Assembly: GCF_024868665.1 (NCBI RefSeq)
Contig: NC_079891.1
Span: 16,053,962-16,117,961 of the forward strand
Length of the DNA: 64,000 nt
From: Triplophysa rosa
Taxonomy: Eukaryota > Chordata > Actinopteri > Cypriniformes > Nemacheilidae
Reading direction: 5' to 3'
Translations under genes and position numbers: made by a program
Notes under the pieces: model-generated
The model's input: only the letters and a program-made list of their open reading frames with translations
Told to the model about the DNA's origin: nothing
Databases searched by the model: none
Part shown: piece after piece, positions 22,355 to 33,979 of the stretch
Position numbering within the stretch: the first letter of the stretch is position 1
Layout of the letters: each line of letters starts with the position of its first letter

Positions 22355-23497
22355 CAGTGTTAATTTTGACAGCAAATTTTGATTTAGTTTTAGTCATAGT
22401 CTTTTGACGAAAATGCAATTTAGTTTTAGTCACATTTTAGTCAACCCCATCATTTTAGTTTTAGTCTAGTTTTAGTCGACGAAATATGAAAAACATTTTA
22501 GTCGAATAAATATACATTATATTTAGTCTACTAAAATCTAAATGGTTTAAATCATTTACTTGGTGTAATTAAATGTTCCATACAAAGATTCAACTGTTTT
22601 GACATAATTTACTTCACCTTAGAATAAAATTAAACCAGGTCATTACCTTTATTTTTCAGAAAATTCCAGTAACTAGATATGCATTGTTGGAACGCAGAGT
22701 ATTAGACCATGAACGACATGTTCCAGTTCGTTCAATTCCATTTGACTGAATTGACTCGTTAAGTAGGGCGTGTTCATTCAGTTCATTCAACCAATGAAAC
22801 GCTCTGACACGGCTCACACTCAAAGGCTATTGGCTCATGGCATGCCTCTTTGAAGAAAGAGCGCACTGTCTTTGCTTGATACAGCAATGAATGAGAATAG
22901 CTTTCAAAAAGACATATTATATAAATTGTATTACATTTCTTTAGTCATGCAAACATGTTACATATTTGGTTGGAATGTACAGTTCGACTCACTTCATCAC
23001 TTCTATAATCAGTAGAGGACAGCGCTGGTTTCTTTTGGCTGACTCTATGTTGCATTTCACGTTATGCAGCAGCTCGTGTTAAGTTAACATTGGCATATAA
23101 AACCTTTGAGCTTGCCTTCGTAATGTGTTTCGGGGTGACTCGCCTGCAGTCGCGCTTCAAGTTTGCGGCGTTTTACCGGCGATCGTGAAGAAAATAAGAC
23201 GCTTTGTAACCCGCGTGGAGACACAGAATACATGTGTGTGCTTCCCCTTCTCCCAGAGACTTCTCTCTGCCGTTTATATGAGATAAGCAGCACATGCGCG
23301 CAAACTGATGTCCGCCAGGTGGGACAAGAATATTTTCGTCTCGTTTTTATTAGTTGACGAAAATGTCAGTATATTTTTATTACAGTTTTCGTTATAATGC
23401 ATTCATTTTTATTTAGTTATCGTCTCGTTTTCGTCAGTGAAAACATGTCGTTAACGAATACTTTTCGTCATAGTTTTCATTAACGAAATTAACACTG
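22355..23497. mobile_element. hAT-like element, CAGTGTTAATTT family
   Basis: Ends are CAGTGTTAATTTTGAC and GAAATTAACACTG. TCGTGCAC flanks both sides (22347-22354, 23498-23505), an exact 8-bp duplication. Subterminal TTTAGTTTTAGTC and GTTTTCGT repeats are present. The core at about 22680-23220 is homologous, inverted, to the core of the hAT at 36676-37651. No intact transposase. Confidence 0.93.
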
Positions 23498-24195
23498 TCG
23501 TGCACTCACATTTTATGCTACAATTGCTGCAGTAAATATGGTGCAAAACACATTCACACACCTGCACCAAAAGACGTGCGTTCACAGATGAGTTTTGCAC
23601 ATCCGCAAATCAGTATGTGAATTCATGCAATAAGAGTTGAATGCTTGTAAAATATGTTCTCACAAATTAAAGGTTTTATTCTTGGACATTTTTCTGGCAC
23701 AAACACAACTGCTTGAATCTCCTGCTGCGAGCCTCTGACACAAGTTCGCACACTCTCTCATTTTGCACCACATATCAGAGGCCAAATGAGCTAGTTTTGG
23801 CGCCCAGCAGGTGGTGCCCTAACGCGCAAGTGAAAAAATTCGGCCTTGGATTACTTGCGCGTTTGGAATAAATAGCATCTAGCCGTATGTTATGTGTTGT
23901 GTTTTATATTGTATAATTCACAAACTATTAGGTTTAGGGGTGGGGTTGGGTTGGGTTACGTGCTCAAATGCATCAAAATTGCGCGAAAGTAAATAATAAA
24001 CGTGCACAAATTATGATGGATGTCCGATTAAAACAACAATCACACCCTACACGTCATGATGGCAAAATTACACCACAATATATAATTTAGTCGTGTCGTG
24101 GATGCGTCTGCTCTCCAGCGAAGCTAATGGGAAATATTGGCATATCATGCACGCAAGATTTGGCGTATGTATTACACACAGATTGATGAGACCGG

Positions 24196-25791
24196 GTTGC
24201 CATTTCAGCTAAAATCACACCAATACATGAAATGCAGTGATTTTCTACTTCTGATCAGTCTGAAGTATAACAACCATAACTACTGATTTTCTTATAGCAA
24301 TTTGTCACCTTCTTTAAGTAAGGATAAGATAAGACCTGTATTTTAGGAACGTGTGTGAGGTAGAAAAGGAACGTGTTTATCCCAGTCTGTCTGTAGGACA
24401 GTGAAGTTACGGACAGCAGTCATCTGCTCTTATCTGTTTATGGCTGTAGATAAGACCTCTGGAACTGGATATGTGACCCTCCCTTCTGTCTCTGCCCTGC
24501 TTCATAATGAGGGTTTGCTTGGCAAATTGCATATCTGTCCAGTGTAATCTGAAAAGATCCCATTAGTATGGAAGCATCTCATCTCCTGCTCGGGTGACAG
24601 GGGAGCCTGCTGTGTGATGGGACCTTGGTGGTCATGTGACACTGAGCTGTAATCCTAAAGATACAAAAGTGTGATTCAGAATCTTGTGACGAAGAAGTTA
24701 GTTTTAAACTCTGAAAAGTGTTAGAGTGAGGTTTAAGGGGGGTGGTGTTCGATTTTATTCCATGGAGAGAGAACTGTATCTGTAATGTCGCTGTGTGAAG
24801 GCCACCTAGACATCTTAGAGTCTTCGTAGTGGATTTCTTATGCTGTGTAAACGGTGTGCATGTGTGTTGAAAGATGCTTTGACAATGGCTGACAAAGGAT
24901 TTGACAAGTGTATTGTATGATTTCCTTACTGTTTATATATTCTTACAGAGTGACATCTTAGTTAACTTTGCAGGTTTTTTACGCTATAGAACTTCAAATA
25001 GTGTCACAATAATTCAACAATTGATAGAGTAGGTAATAAAAGGCATGTCACATTGCCTTGTCTGATGTAGCTTTTCATCTTTTCTTAAAGCATGTCCAAT
25101 GATAAATGTCTGAAAAAGGGTGATTTGTGATAGGCACCTTGTAAAATAGTTACGATATGCCGTTAAGACTGTGTTGCTTTTTCCACATCGTAGAAATCAG
25201 ACCTTGTTTGTTTAGAGTGGAATTTTTTGTAAGATTGTGTATCTGATAAAACTGGCTGTTAAAGAGCATTTTCATGAAGGCCACCGTTGGGAATGATATT
25301 CTCATTCAGCACAATCCTGGGGAGTGGAAGCAGCCACAATCCGTGTTTGTCTTCCAAGAGTGTTTATTATTACATTTTGTGTTCTTTGTTTTTTATAACA
25401 AACTTTCATAATATGTTGTTAATATTAAAGATTTACTGGCATCAGGAAGACTCAATTTACATGGTATGACTGGGATGAAGCCAAGGTTGATGTCAGGTTC
25501 CATGGTGCAGGTCGAGTCAACAGACACTTGATAGAGAGAGAAAGAATGGAAGGTGAGAAGGAGGCATGTTATGATTGTGAATGTTTGGCATGTTTGTTAA
25601 ATTCGATCATGCCAGCCTCTGCTCCCGCACTCATAAAAGCTCTTTGATGAGTGTTCTTTGCCCCAGGCACACAACTTACTGTCAGACGTTGCCATTGGTT
25701 GGCTTTTTATCAGTGGCTGTCCCCCATTGGCTGTTCTTAAGCCTCTTAGTTCTTATTTGAAGCTACTAAAACAAAGAGAGCCTTCCAAACG
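24196..25791. other. No gene; contains a GATA-motif cluster
   Basis: Unique-looking sequence. CACCTTGTAAAATAGTTACG at about 25136 is a fragment of the element seen whole at 31832-32021. No convincing frame. Confidence 0.4.
24318..24452. promoter_or_regulatory. Cluster of GATA motifs
   Basis: GGATAAGATAAG near 24322 gives two direct GATA sites. CTTATCTG near 24429 and AGATAAG near 24447 form an inverted pair about 18 bases apart. Such clusters occur in enhancers bound by GATA factors. Whether this one acts is unknown. Confidence 0.3.
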
Positions 25792-25793
25792 TA

Positions 25794-27014
25794 CACTCAC
25801 CTAAAGGATTATTAGGAACACCTGTTCAATTTCTCATTAATGCAATTATCTAATCAACCAATCACATGGCAGTTGCTTCAATGCATTTAGGGGTGTGGTC
25901 CTGGTCAAGACAATCTCCTGAACTCCAAACTGAATGTCAGAATGGGAAAGAAAGGTGATTTAAGCAATTTTGAGCGTGGCATGGTTGTTGGTGCCAGACG
26001 GGCCGGTCTGAGTATTTCACAATCTGCTCAGTTACTGGGATTTTCACGCACAACCATTTCTAGGGTTTACAAAGAATGGTGTGAAAAGGGAAAAACATCC
26101 AGTATGCGGCAGTCCTGTGGGCGAAAATGCCTTGTTGATGCTAGAGGTCAGAGGAGAATGGGCCGACTGATTCAAGCTGATAGAAGAGCAACTTTGACTG
26201 AAATAACCACTCGTTACAACCGAGGTATGCAGCAAAGCATTTGTGAAGCCACAACACGCACAACCTTGAGGCAGATGGGCTACAACAGCAGAAGACCCCA
26301 CCGGGTACCACTCATCTCCACTACAAATAGGAAAAAGAGGCTACAATTTGCACGAGCTCACCAAAATTGGACAGTTGAAGACTGGAAAAATGTTGCCTGG
26401 TCTGATGAGTCTCGATTTCTGTTGAGACATTCAAATGGTAGAGTCAGAATTTGGCGTAAACAGAATGAGAACATGGATCCATCATGCCTTGTTACCACTG
26501 TGCAGGCTGGTGGTGGTGGTGTAATGGTGTGGGGGATGTTTTCTTGGCACACTTTAGGCCCCTTAGTGCCAATTGGGCATCGTTTAAATGCCACGGCCTA
26601 CCTGAGCATTGTTTCTGACCATGTCCATCCCTTTATGACCACCATGTACCCATCCTCTAATGGCTACTTCCAGCAGGATAATGCACCATGTCACAAAGCT
26701 CGAATCATTTCAAATTGGTTTCTTGAACATGACAATGAGTTCACTGTACTAGAATGGCCCCCACAGTCACCAGATCTCAACCCGATAGAACATATTTGGG
26801 ATGTGGTGGAACGGGAGCTTCGTGCCCTGGATGTGCATCCCACAAATCTCCATCAACTGCAAGATGCTATCCTATCAATATGGGCCAACATTTCTAAAGA
26901 ATGCTTTCAGCACCTTGTTGAATCAATGCCACGTAGAATTAAGGCAGTTCTGAAGGCGAAAGGGGGTCAAACACCGTATTAGTATGGTGTTCCTAATAAT
27001 CCTTTAGGTGAGTG
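25794..27014 (+). mobile_element. Complete Tc1/mariner transposon (DD36E type)
   Basis: Perfect 29-bp inverted repeats begin CACTCACCTAAAGGATTATT at the left and are mirrored at the right end. TA flanks both sides (25792-25793, 27015-27016). The 1.22-kb element encloses one unbroken transposase frame. Length, short inverted repeats and TA duplications are all as expected for an autonomous Tc1/mariner element. Absence of decay suggests a recent insertion. Confidence 0.97.
25942..26982 (+). CDS. Tc1/mariner transposase, intact
   Basis: This 346-residue protein would cut and paste its own transposon in the nucleus. Residues about 10-45 form a first helix-turn-helix (ISQSAQLLGFSRTTISRVYK). A second DNA-binding helical part covers about 70-125, with basic stretches such as RGQRRMGRL that may serve as nuclear signal or hook. 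The catalytic core has D155 (WSDESRF), D246 (QQDNAPCH) and E283 (SPDLNPIEH). There are 36 residues between the second Asp and the Glu, not 34 as in classical Tc1/Sleeping Beauty. A glycine-rich box (QAGGGGVMVWG) lies at 188-198. The ATG follows the left repeat by about 120 bases. All key residues are present; normal length for the family. The DD36E spacing fits the group described as Incomer (from memory). Confidence 0.97.
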   Translation: MGKKGDLSNFERGMVVGARRAGLSISQSAQLLGFSRTTISRVYKEWCEKGKTSSMRQSCGRKCLVDARGQRRMGRLIQADRRATLTEITTRYNRGMQQSICEATTRTTLRQMGYNSRRPHRVPLISTTNRKKRLQFARAHQNWTVEDWKNVAWSDESRFLLRHSNGRVRIWRKQNENMDPSCLVTTVQAGGGGVMVWGMFSWHTLGPLVPIGHRLNATAYLSIVSDHVHPFMTTMYPSSNGYFQQDNAPCHKARIISNWFLEHDNEFTVLEWPPQSPDLNPIEHIWDVVERELRALDVHPTNLHQLQDAILSIWANISKECFQHLVESMPRRIKAVLKAKGGQTPY

Positions 27015-27016
27015 TA

Positions 27017-27654
27017 TGTAGCCAGTATTTTAGTTCTCCTTCTGTCTTATTTCTATTTCTGGCTTGTTTGTGATAAAAGCATTTTCGAAGAAAACATACA
27101 CAGGCTTTCCTTCTCATGATGGCTTTGCATCTGATAGTGCTGAGTCATGTAAATAACTGAACAGAAAAACTGAGATTAGCATTATGACCATAATGATTGT
27201 CTAATTATAAAAAAACACCAGCTGATCCTAATCGATCAGATCCACGATCGAGAAGCTAATTTAACATTCAAAAAAGGCTTTTGTACCAAACTTAAAAGCA
27301 CTGATGATCATTTTGCATTATTTTGAATTTGCAGTATGTTATGCCATTCAGCCAACACCGTGCATGGATCAGCAGGGCTCAAACAGCCACGTGAGACTGT
27401 GCTCTTGCACTTACAGCTTAGTTGTTTATAATAGGATGAGAGTGTTTGTGTTGTCACATTGCTCACTTTTTTGTATAATTTAAAGCTAAAATGTAAGTTT
27501 CAATAGAAAGTTGGCTGTCTAGTAGTGCTATAATGCTAGTGCTGATGATATGTACTTCGCTACAAAACAGCAATAGATTTTCTGACTAAATCCTTTTCTG
27601 TAGCTGTATTTAATGTGTGTGTATTTGTTCTCTGTTTCGAGGGAAAGGTGAAGA
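27017..27654. other. No gene recognised
   Basis: Unique-looking AT-rich sequence between the Tc1 element and the next hAT-like element. Confidence 0.4.
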
Positions 27655-28191
27655 AGGGCTCTAGACTGCGGCCAAAATGCTCGCAAATGCGATCGTTTTT
27701 TTATAACGTGCGAGGTAAAATTTCGAATTTTTGTAAAACGAATTTTTGCTCCGCCAAAGATTTATATGAACATTTAATGTGACTTATGAGTCGTGAATGA
27801 CGCGCTTGCGATTAGTGTAGGAAAGAGCGAGCAGAGAGCTCGTGCACTCCCTCTGTCTCCAAACTAAAGTGTGTGTTTGACTTCATTTGGTGTTGCGCAG
27901 ACCGAACAGCATAAAAGCATTGTGGGACAGAGTTCTCCATATGCTTTTAAAACGTTCTCACGGAACATTGATGTCATATTCTGATCATTCTGCGCAGCGC
28001 TTAATGAAGTCGAACACGTCGGTTTCTGAACTGTCTCTCTCCCTCACACTTCAATCAAAAGCAAGGTCGGAAGACAGAATCCATGTTTCATGTGGCGCAT
28101 TCTGAGAATATTTTTACCTGAATTGCAGCTGGGTGTGAATGTGCTCAAAAACATGTTGCCTTTTCTTCCCTGACAAGTGTTCCGCTCATGC

Positions 28192-28783
28192 AGCTGGGCA
28201 ATTCCGTGAAAATGTCAACCTTACCACGAAAAAATTAAGTTTTTACCAGTGGTTTTTACTATGGTAACAGCACAGATTTTAACATTTGGTGGTTCAAATA
28301 CCCATGTGAGATCTCTCTTCAAATTTGTAAAGCATTTGTTTTATTTTTAGTGCATGATTTTTCATAGTCAGGTAAGTGCCATTTTCAGGATTGTCACATC
28401 CATAACGCTACATATTCCTCATAAATGGACACTTGAAAATGAATATAAAGTAACTATTTTATGTTCTATAAAGAGGCATCCCTTCTCCATTCATTGGGTA
28501 TTATTGCTTCAGGATTGTGCATTTTATTTTATAGAAATCCTACAAAGTTCCCAAAAACCGCGTCCTTTTTTGTCACATCCATAACGCATGTTTATTTCCC
28601 TTTTTTTAAATATACATTTTTTTCATAGAGTGACATTTTTTGATGTTTAGACTCTATCAACAAGGGTTCAGTAAAATATAAACAGATGGTTCAATATAAT
28701 CGCAACAAATTCATTCTCTGAGCATTTTTATGTCAGGTCCATAACAAAAAATGTCACGTCCATAACGCTGGAATTGCCCAGCT
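28192..28783. mobile_element. Nested AGCTGGGCAATTCC element with internal repeats
   Basis: AGCTGGGCAATTCC at the left is mirrored by GGAATTGCCCAGCT at the right. Inside, TGTCAC(A/G)TCCATAACGC occurs at about 28394, 28571 and 28752, with a decayed copy at about 28732. The motif is spaced irregularly and could be a transposase binding site. Non-coding; target duplication not clear. Confidence 0.75.
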
Positions 28784-29126
28784 GACATAAAGATCCTAAC
28801 ATCTGTGAAAAACAAACTGCTCGTCAATGTCCGCTAATGTCTGATTCGCGACGTAATGACTTATTTTAACAGATTCATTTTGTTGAAACAAGTCGTATAT
28901 CAAGCACCGAACTCACGAGACTCACTGACTGAACCCATCAAATCAGTCACTCAAAACACCTCAGAACACAAGCGTGCTTAGACCATTTAACAAGAGTGGT
29001 TAGTAAGATTAAGTATTTAAAGTTTATTTATGACAACGTGTAGTAAAGTACATATATAATAATTTAGTTCTGAGTTACTTTTGAGTTTTGAGCTAGCTAA
29101 TTTGATTTAATTTTATGTGGTAAAAG

Positions 29127-29210
29127 CAGTGGCAAAGCCAGAGGGGAGTCCAAGGTGGCACTGAACACCCCTGACATCCAATTGGTCACCCTGGGTGCCA
29201 CCCCAAAATT
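29127..29210 (+). repeat. Single end of a CAGTGGC(A/G)(A/G)AGCCAG hAT element
   Basis: CAGTGGCAAAGCCAGAGGGG resembles the end of the hAT at 9331-10416. A matching right end was not found, so this copy is truncated or its other end has diverged. Confidence 0.45.
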
Positions 29211-30540
29211 TGATTCGCTACTTATGTTGATTGACATCTGATTTCACCTTTTGTTGAACATCACTTTTATTTTGACGTTCGGGGCCCATGCTTGCACGTG
29301 ATGTCACCGCACACGAGTCTAGTTGAGAATGAGAATGGAAAAACGTTGTGCGATGGATTGTACAGCGCGAAATCTGAGATTTATTTTTAAAGACTGACGA
29401 AAGAAAGAAAAGAAGCAAACGGACCGCTGCAATTTGCTAAACAAATGGAATATTCAATAGTACCTGCTTGCTTGCTAGCCATTTCAAGTCCGACCCAGCC
29501 AGGTACGTTTTTTTGTTGAACCATACCATTATAGTGTTATCTACCTACTTTCTAACATTACACTTTTAAATGTTGCGTAAATGTAAAGTTTTCCCAGCAT
29601 TTTCTAACCTTAGATAAATATAAACAGTGTTGGGAGAGATCCTCTATTTATTTTAACATTCTAAGCAGGTGTACTTCATACAAACTTTAGAAGGAAGAAA
29701 TAAGTTTCCCTCTTTAGCCTTGGCTTTAGGATTCTTAAACAACTTTTCATTGTGTAAGTTTATGTTAGGCTCCATTAACAGATAGTAAATCGGTTCCCAA
29801 CATAACATACATTGTTTACATCAGGGTCGGAAATTAACAGAGTCTTTGGAAAAATGACAACAAGGTGAACAAATCTGCTCTCCAAGTTCAAGACAAAAGA
29901 GGAAAAATAGTCCATGCATAATAAAAAACTAGCTATGACAGTCGCAATCTAAATAAGATTTAGGTGAAAATGAACGAATGTGGATGACATCTTCTTTGCT
30001 CTGCTACAGCTTTGAGCATTACAGCCAATCAAGTTCAGGGTATGAATATTGTGACCAATCAGAGGCGTTTAAATGATTCACCGGTGAAGAAGAGCTGTGC
30101 TGAAGTGCATCACGCTCAAAAAGTTTGTCATTAACCGCGTTACGGTAGATACGATGTAAGAAAGAGATTCATTAGTCAGACTCTTTACTGTATTACCTGA
30201 AGCCATTGAGTGTTTTAGTGATGTTGGATGTTCTTTGTTTGATTTCTACATATTTCCCGTTTGAATAACTGCTTTTTATGTTCCTTAGAGAATCAAAAAA
30301 GCAATAAAACAGCAATACAATAATTCATAAACGCTTCTCGGCTTGTTTTGTAGCGTGTAAAGCATGTGACAAGTGTTCATGAGTGACACATTAACAGAAC
30401 GATTCATCAACTGAGGTCATTAGGCAAGGTCTTTATGATTACTGTAAAAAAGGGTGCGACCAAATTGTAAGTTGGTGCGACCAACTGAGAAAGTGGGTCG
30501 CACCAGTGCGACCAGTGGGAAAAATGAGTCTAGAGCCCTG

Positions 30541-31831
30541 TGAAGGTAAAAGAGTAGTGACCTGGACATCCTGTAAAAACCCTTTCTTTGTGCAGCGGCA
30601 CAAGAGTCCCTCCAGTGTGTATGTGTGTTTGTTTAGTGTGTGTGTTATTTCAGTGTGAGAGATCTAGAGGGGAGAATAGGGGCCCTTTACGGCCACTAAA
30701 TCAGTGCTCCTGTTAAGATCCATTGTTGGGACCACTGAATGCTCAATGCTGTATGTTGAATGCTATCTCTGCACAGGGTGAAATGGCTAGATGACATTAT
30801 TCCTGTGGTAGAGCGAAACGGAAGGAATAGGTTTGACCAGAATGTTTATTTTTTATTTTGTGAAAAGAGCTTGTATTTTAAAGCAAGAGTGGGGGTGATG
30901 GGTGAGCGTTGACCTTCACTAGGTCCGAATGAAAGAAATCCAAATGAATTCTGAATGGACATTTGTGTTCAGACCTGAAGTCTACGTGTGCTGTGTGTTC
31001 ATTTTGAGAGTGGTTTCTGTCACGATAGATTAACTTCAGCACCTTTGGACATTTGAGATGGTTTCATATCTTTCACGCATGATTGTAAGATTGAAAGCGG
31101 GGTGGGGGCTCATTGCAGGCTGATATTGCCTGTGTTTCTTGTTCTTGTTATTTTGTGCGTCTCTGGCAAAGTAATAATTGAAAGTTATTACTTTGACCAC
31201 AGGCTAGGGTTTATTGATTTGGTAATCTTGACTGCAATTCCTGAAATGTTACCAAAGGACGTATTTCTGTGATCTTATCCACAGTCTTGCATGTCTGCGC
31301 TTTTTTTAAAGTAATAAAGTGTCTTTGCCTGAAATTAAAAATGCTTGCGCTTCCTTTGAATCAAAAGTGTCACTTTTTTAATGTTTAAATACTTTTATTC
31401 AAATCCAATATTAATTTAAAGATGCAACCTGTACTTTTTTCAGCAAGTACATAAGATATCTGTTCAAAACTGTTACCCATGTATTTTCCCATGTAAAGAT
31501 AAGCACACGAAATAGCCTGCAATTTAATGTTTCAAACAGAGGTGGCGATAGAGAGGCAATAATTATGGCTTGCTTTAACCATTTGTAGGTTGATTTCTCA
31601 AAAATGTTTAAACACTGTTGTATAGCAGTGCTATTAAAATATTTCTCTGATCAGTTGAGTGTCCCGACGAGCCCTGCATAGCAACCATTGCTCAATGAGT
31701 GGTGAAAGTTTGGGACTTTTTGTCCGACCAGTAGAATGGGGAATGTTCTGTCAGAATCTATTTGAAAACATTTTTGCAATAACATTTGATAAAGAAATGA
31801 CACAGTTTAATTTATGTTATTCAAACCTGAC
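30541..31831. other. No gene recognised
   Basis: Unique-looking sequence with a short TG-rich stretch near 30620-30650. No convincing frames. Confidence 0.4.
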
Positions 31832-32021
31832 TTCGCAGGAATTCGTAACTATTTTACGAGGTCGCTAATTTGTATGAATTTGTACGATGAGAGTCATCCC
31901 ACCCCTAAACCTTACAGTCGCTGGCACAAAAGCAAATCGTACTGAAACATGCAAATAACATTATACATACTCATACGATTTAGCGACCTTGTAAAATAGT
32001 TACGAGTTCCTGTGAGATTGT
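31832..32021. mobile_element. Short inverted-repeat element (MITE-like)
   Basis: AGGAATTCGTAACTATTTTA and CGAGGTCGCTAAT at the left are mirrored by ATTTAGCGACCTTGTAAAAT and AGTTACGAGTTCCT at the right. Arms are about 50 bp around a CACCCCTAAACC core. Fragments of related sequence lie at about 25136 and 34840-34915. Confidence 0.8.
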
Positions 32022-33265
32022 TTTGGTTATTTAACCCCTATCCACCTTTCTAAGCATCCGTTATAACAACCTTTAGTCCAAATAAACTGCCAGGATGAGG
32101 GTTTATTTCATGATGCAGGTTAACTAATGTCTCTGTTTATTTTCTTGTCCACAACACAAGGTCTCTCTTGGGCTATCTAATCCAGGAATGTGTCTCCACG
32201 CTGGGTGAGCTCAGCTGGAGGGATCACATTGCCCTGTAATGACAGGTCAGAGCTGAAGAGTGTTGAAGTGGACAGCCGGGTGAACAGTGAGGCTGGTGTT
32301 ACGCAGGACTTACTGCCTTTGGCTGAGTCAAACGCTGCTGACAGTTAGTTCGGGATCAATGGCGATGGTTTGCTGAGTGTAACAGGGATCTACTCTGAAA
32401 CAAAACATGTAGCCAGAGGGAAGGGCAGAATACGAAGGACTAACTACTGCTCCACAATGTTGGTTCAACTGTAAACAAAACTTTATATATTGGTTAAGAG
32501 TCTAGCATATGACTTAGACAGTAAACATTAACTAAAGGAGACATGAATGTCATAAACACATTTTTTTTCAGTTCTATGTGAAAAAATCTTGAGAAAGTTT
32601 TCCCAAAAAGTGTGTGTGGGTCCCAGCATGTCGAAGACGCCCTTCACAAGCAATTTTCCCAAAGTGTTTATTTTGAGGTAGACGTCAACATGCCAAATCA
32701 ATAAATCTGTTGTTTTCTGGAGATGGCGTGACGTGAGAGCCTCTGTTGCCTTCGTGCTTCATGTTGATTTATCTGAGACGCTCAATGCGGTTATCGGTCT
32801 CACGTGGGGTTAGACACAGTGCTGTCGCTGTGGACGGTTAGTGCCCATGTGTGAGAAACAGAAAGAGAGGGTTGTTTTCAGAAACAGGTGCACGGAGGTG
32901 TGCTGACAGACATGAGGGTGGCTTAATATCCTGTCAAAAGATGAAGCTCCCATCTAGGCTGCATGCGTCCTGCCTCAGATCTTTCAAAGGAACAAGTCGA
33001 TCCGGTAAGCTTTGTAACTCCTGCGTGCTATTAATGCATATAAAAGGGATACAAAAACTTAACAGGCATGCGTGCATGCACACAAAGATTTTGCCTGAGA
33101 AGTGTTGTGGCTGGTGAATGAGTAGCTATGGGGGGCAGGCAGAGAACTTTTGTCAGCCGTCTCCGTGTGATCAATGACAGATATACCTTTAGCCGTTTCC
33201 CTCTTTTGTAGCACAGACTGGAACGCTGGGGTACATGAAGCAACCGTCCATTACCAGAGATTCCT
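32022..33265. other. No gene recognised
   Basis: Unique-looking sequence. The 88-codon plus frame at 32851 shows no domain and has no partner exon signals that I can support. Confidence 0.4.
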
Positions 33266-33566
33266 TTGTGTGTGTGTGTGTGTGTGTGTACTTGTACATC
33301 TATATTTGCGAGGACCGGTTTGAGTTGTAGACCAGCGGTGTGAGGACAAGGAGAGTAAAGTGAGGACATTTTGGCCGGTCCTCACTTCCAGAGACCCCTT
33401 TAAAGGGCTGTTTGAGGGTGAAGACTTTGGTTTTAGAGTTTAGGTTATAATTAGGTTTAGGGTAAAGGTTAAGGTCAGGCATGTAGTTCTGATGGTTAGG
33501 GTAACGGGCTAGAGATTGCATTGCGTCAATGTATGTCCTCATAAAGATAGCTGCGCAAACATGTTT
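33266..33566 (+). repeat. GAGGACATTTTGGCCGGTCC dispersed repeat
   Basis: A TG microsatellite (33269-33289) leads into GCGAGGACCGGTTTGAG, then GTGAGGACATTTTGGCCGGT and GGTTAGGGTAA-type sequence. I recognise the family as a common teleost repeat next to TG tracts. No coding. Confidence 0.65.
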
Positions 33567-33587
33567 GAGTGCGTTCATGTTTTTATA

Positions 33588-33979
<392 letters not shown>

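Larger units (their letters stand above)
21431..24195. mobile_element. 2.8-kb inverted-repeat element with nested insertions
   Basis: The left end (CCGATCTCCTCGATCTGCAT, then AATTGCGTGTAATACATAAC) matches the reverse complement of the right end (GTATTACACACAGATTGATG up to GACCGGG). The shared part spans about 100 bp. Inside are a hairpin (21634-21768), a hAT element (22355-23497) and C-rich CCCTAAACCTAAACCC stretches. Superfamily unknown; no transposase frame. Confidence 0.6.
27655..30540. mobile_element. 2.9-kb hAT-like element, AGGGCTCTAGACT family
   Basis: The left end AGGGCTCTAGACTGCGG and the right end GAGTCTAGAGCCCTG are inverted repeats. Near the right end GTGCGACC or its complement occurs four times (30470-30520). 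TGAAG borders both sides, but the expected 8-bp duplication is not exact. I see no long transposase frame. Two further repeat elements lie inside. Confidence 0.75.

Noticed and set aside
22039..22363. 109-residue frame with a mirror frame on the other strand
   Set aside because: It lies in repeat DNA of the 21431-24195 element and runs into the hAT boundary; no domain.
29127..30540. A complete CAGTGGCAAAGCCAG hAT nested in 27655-30540
   Set aside because: Only the left end is visible; no inverted partner or target duplication was found.
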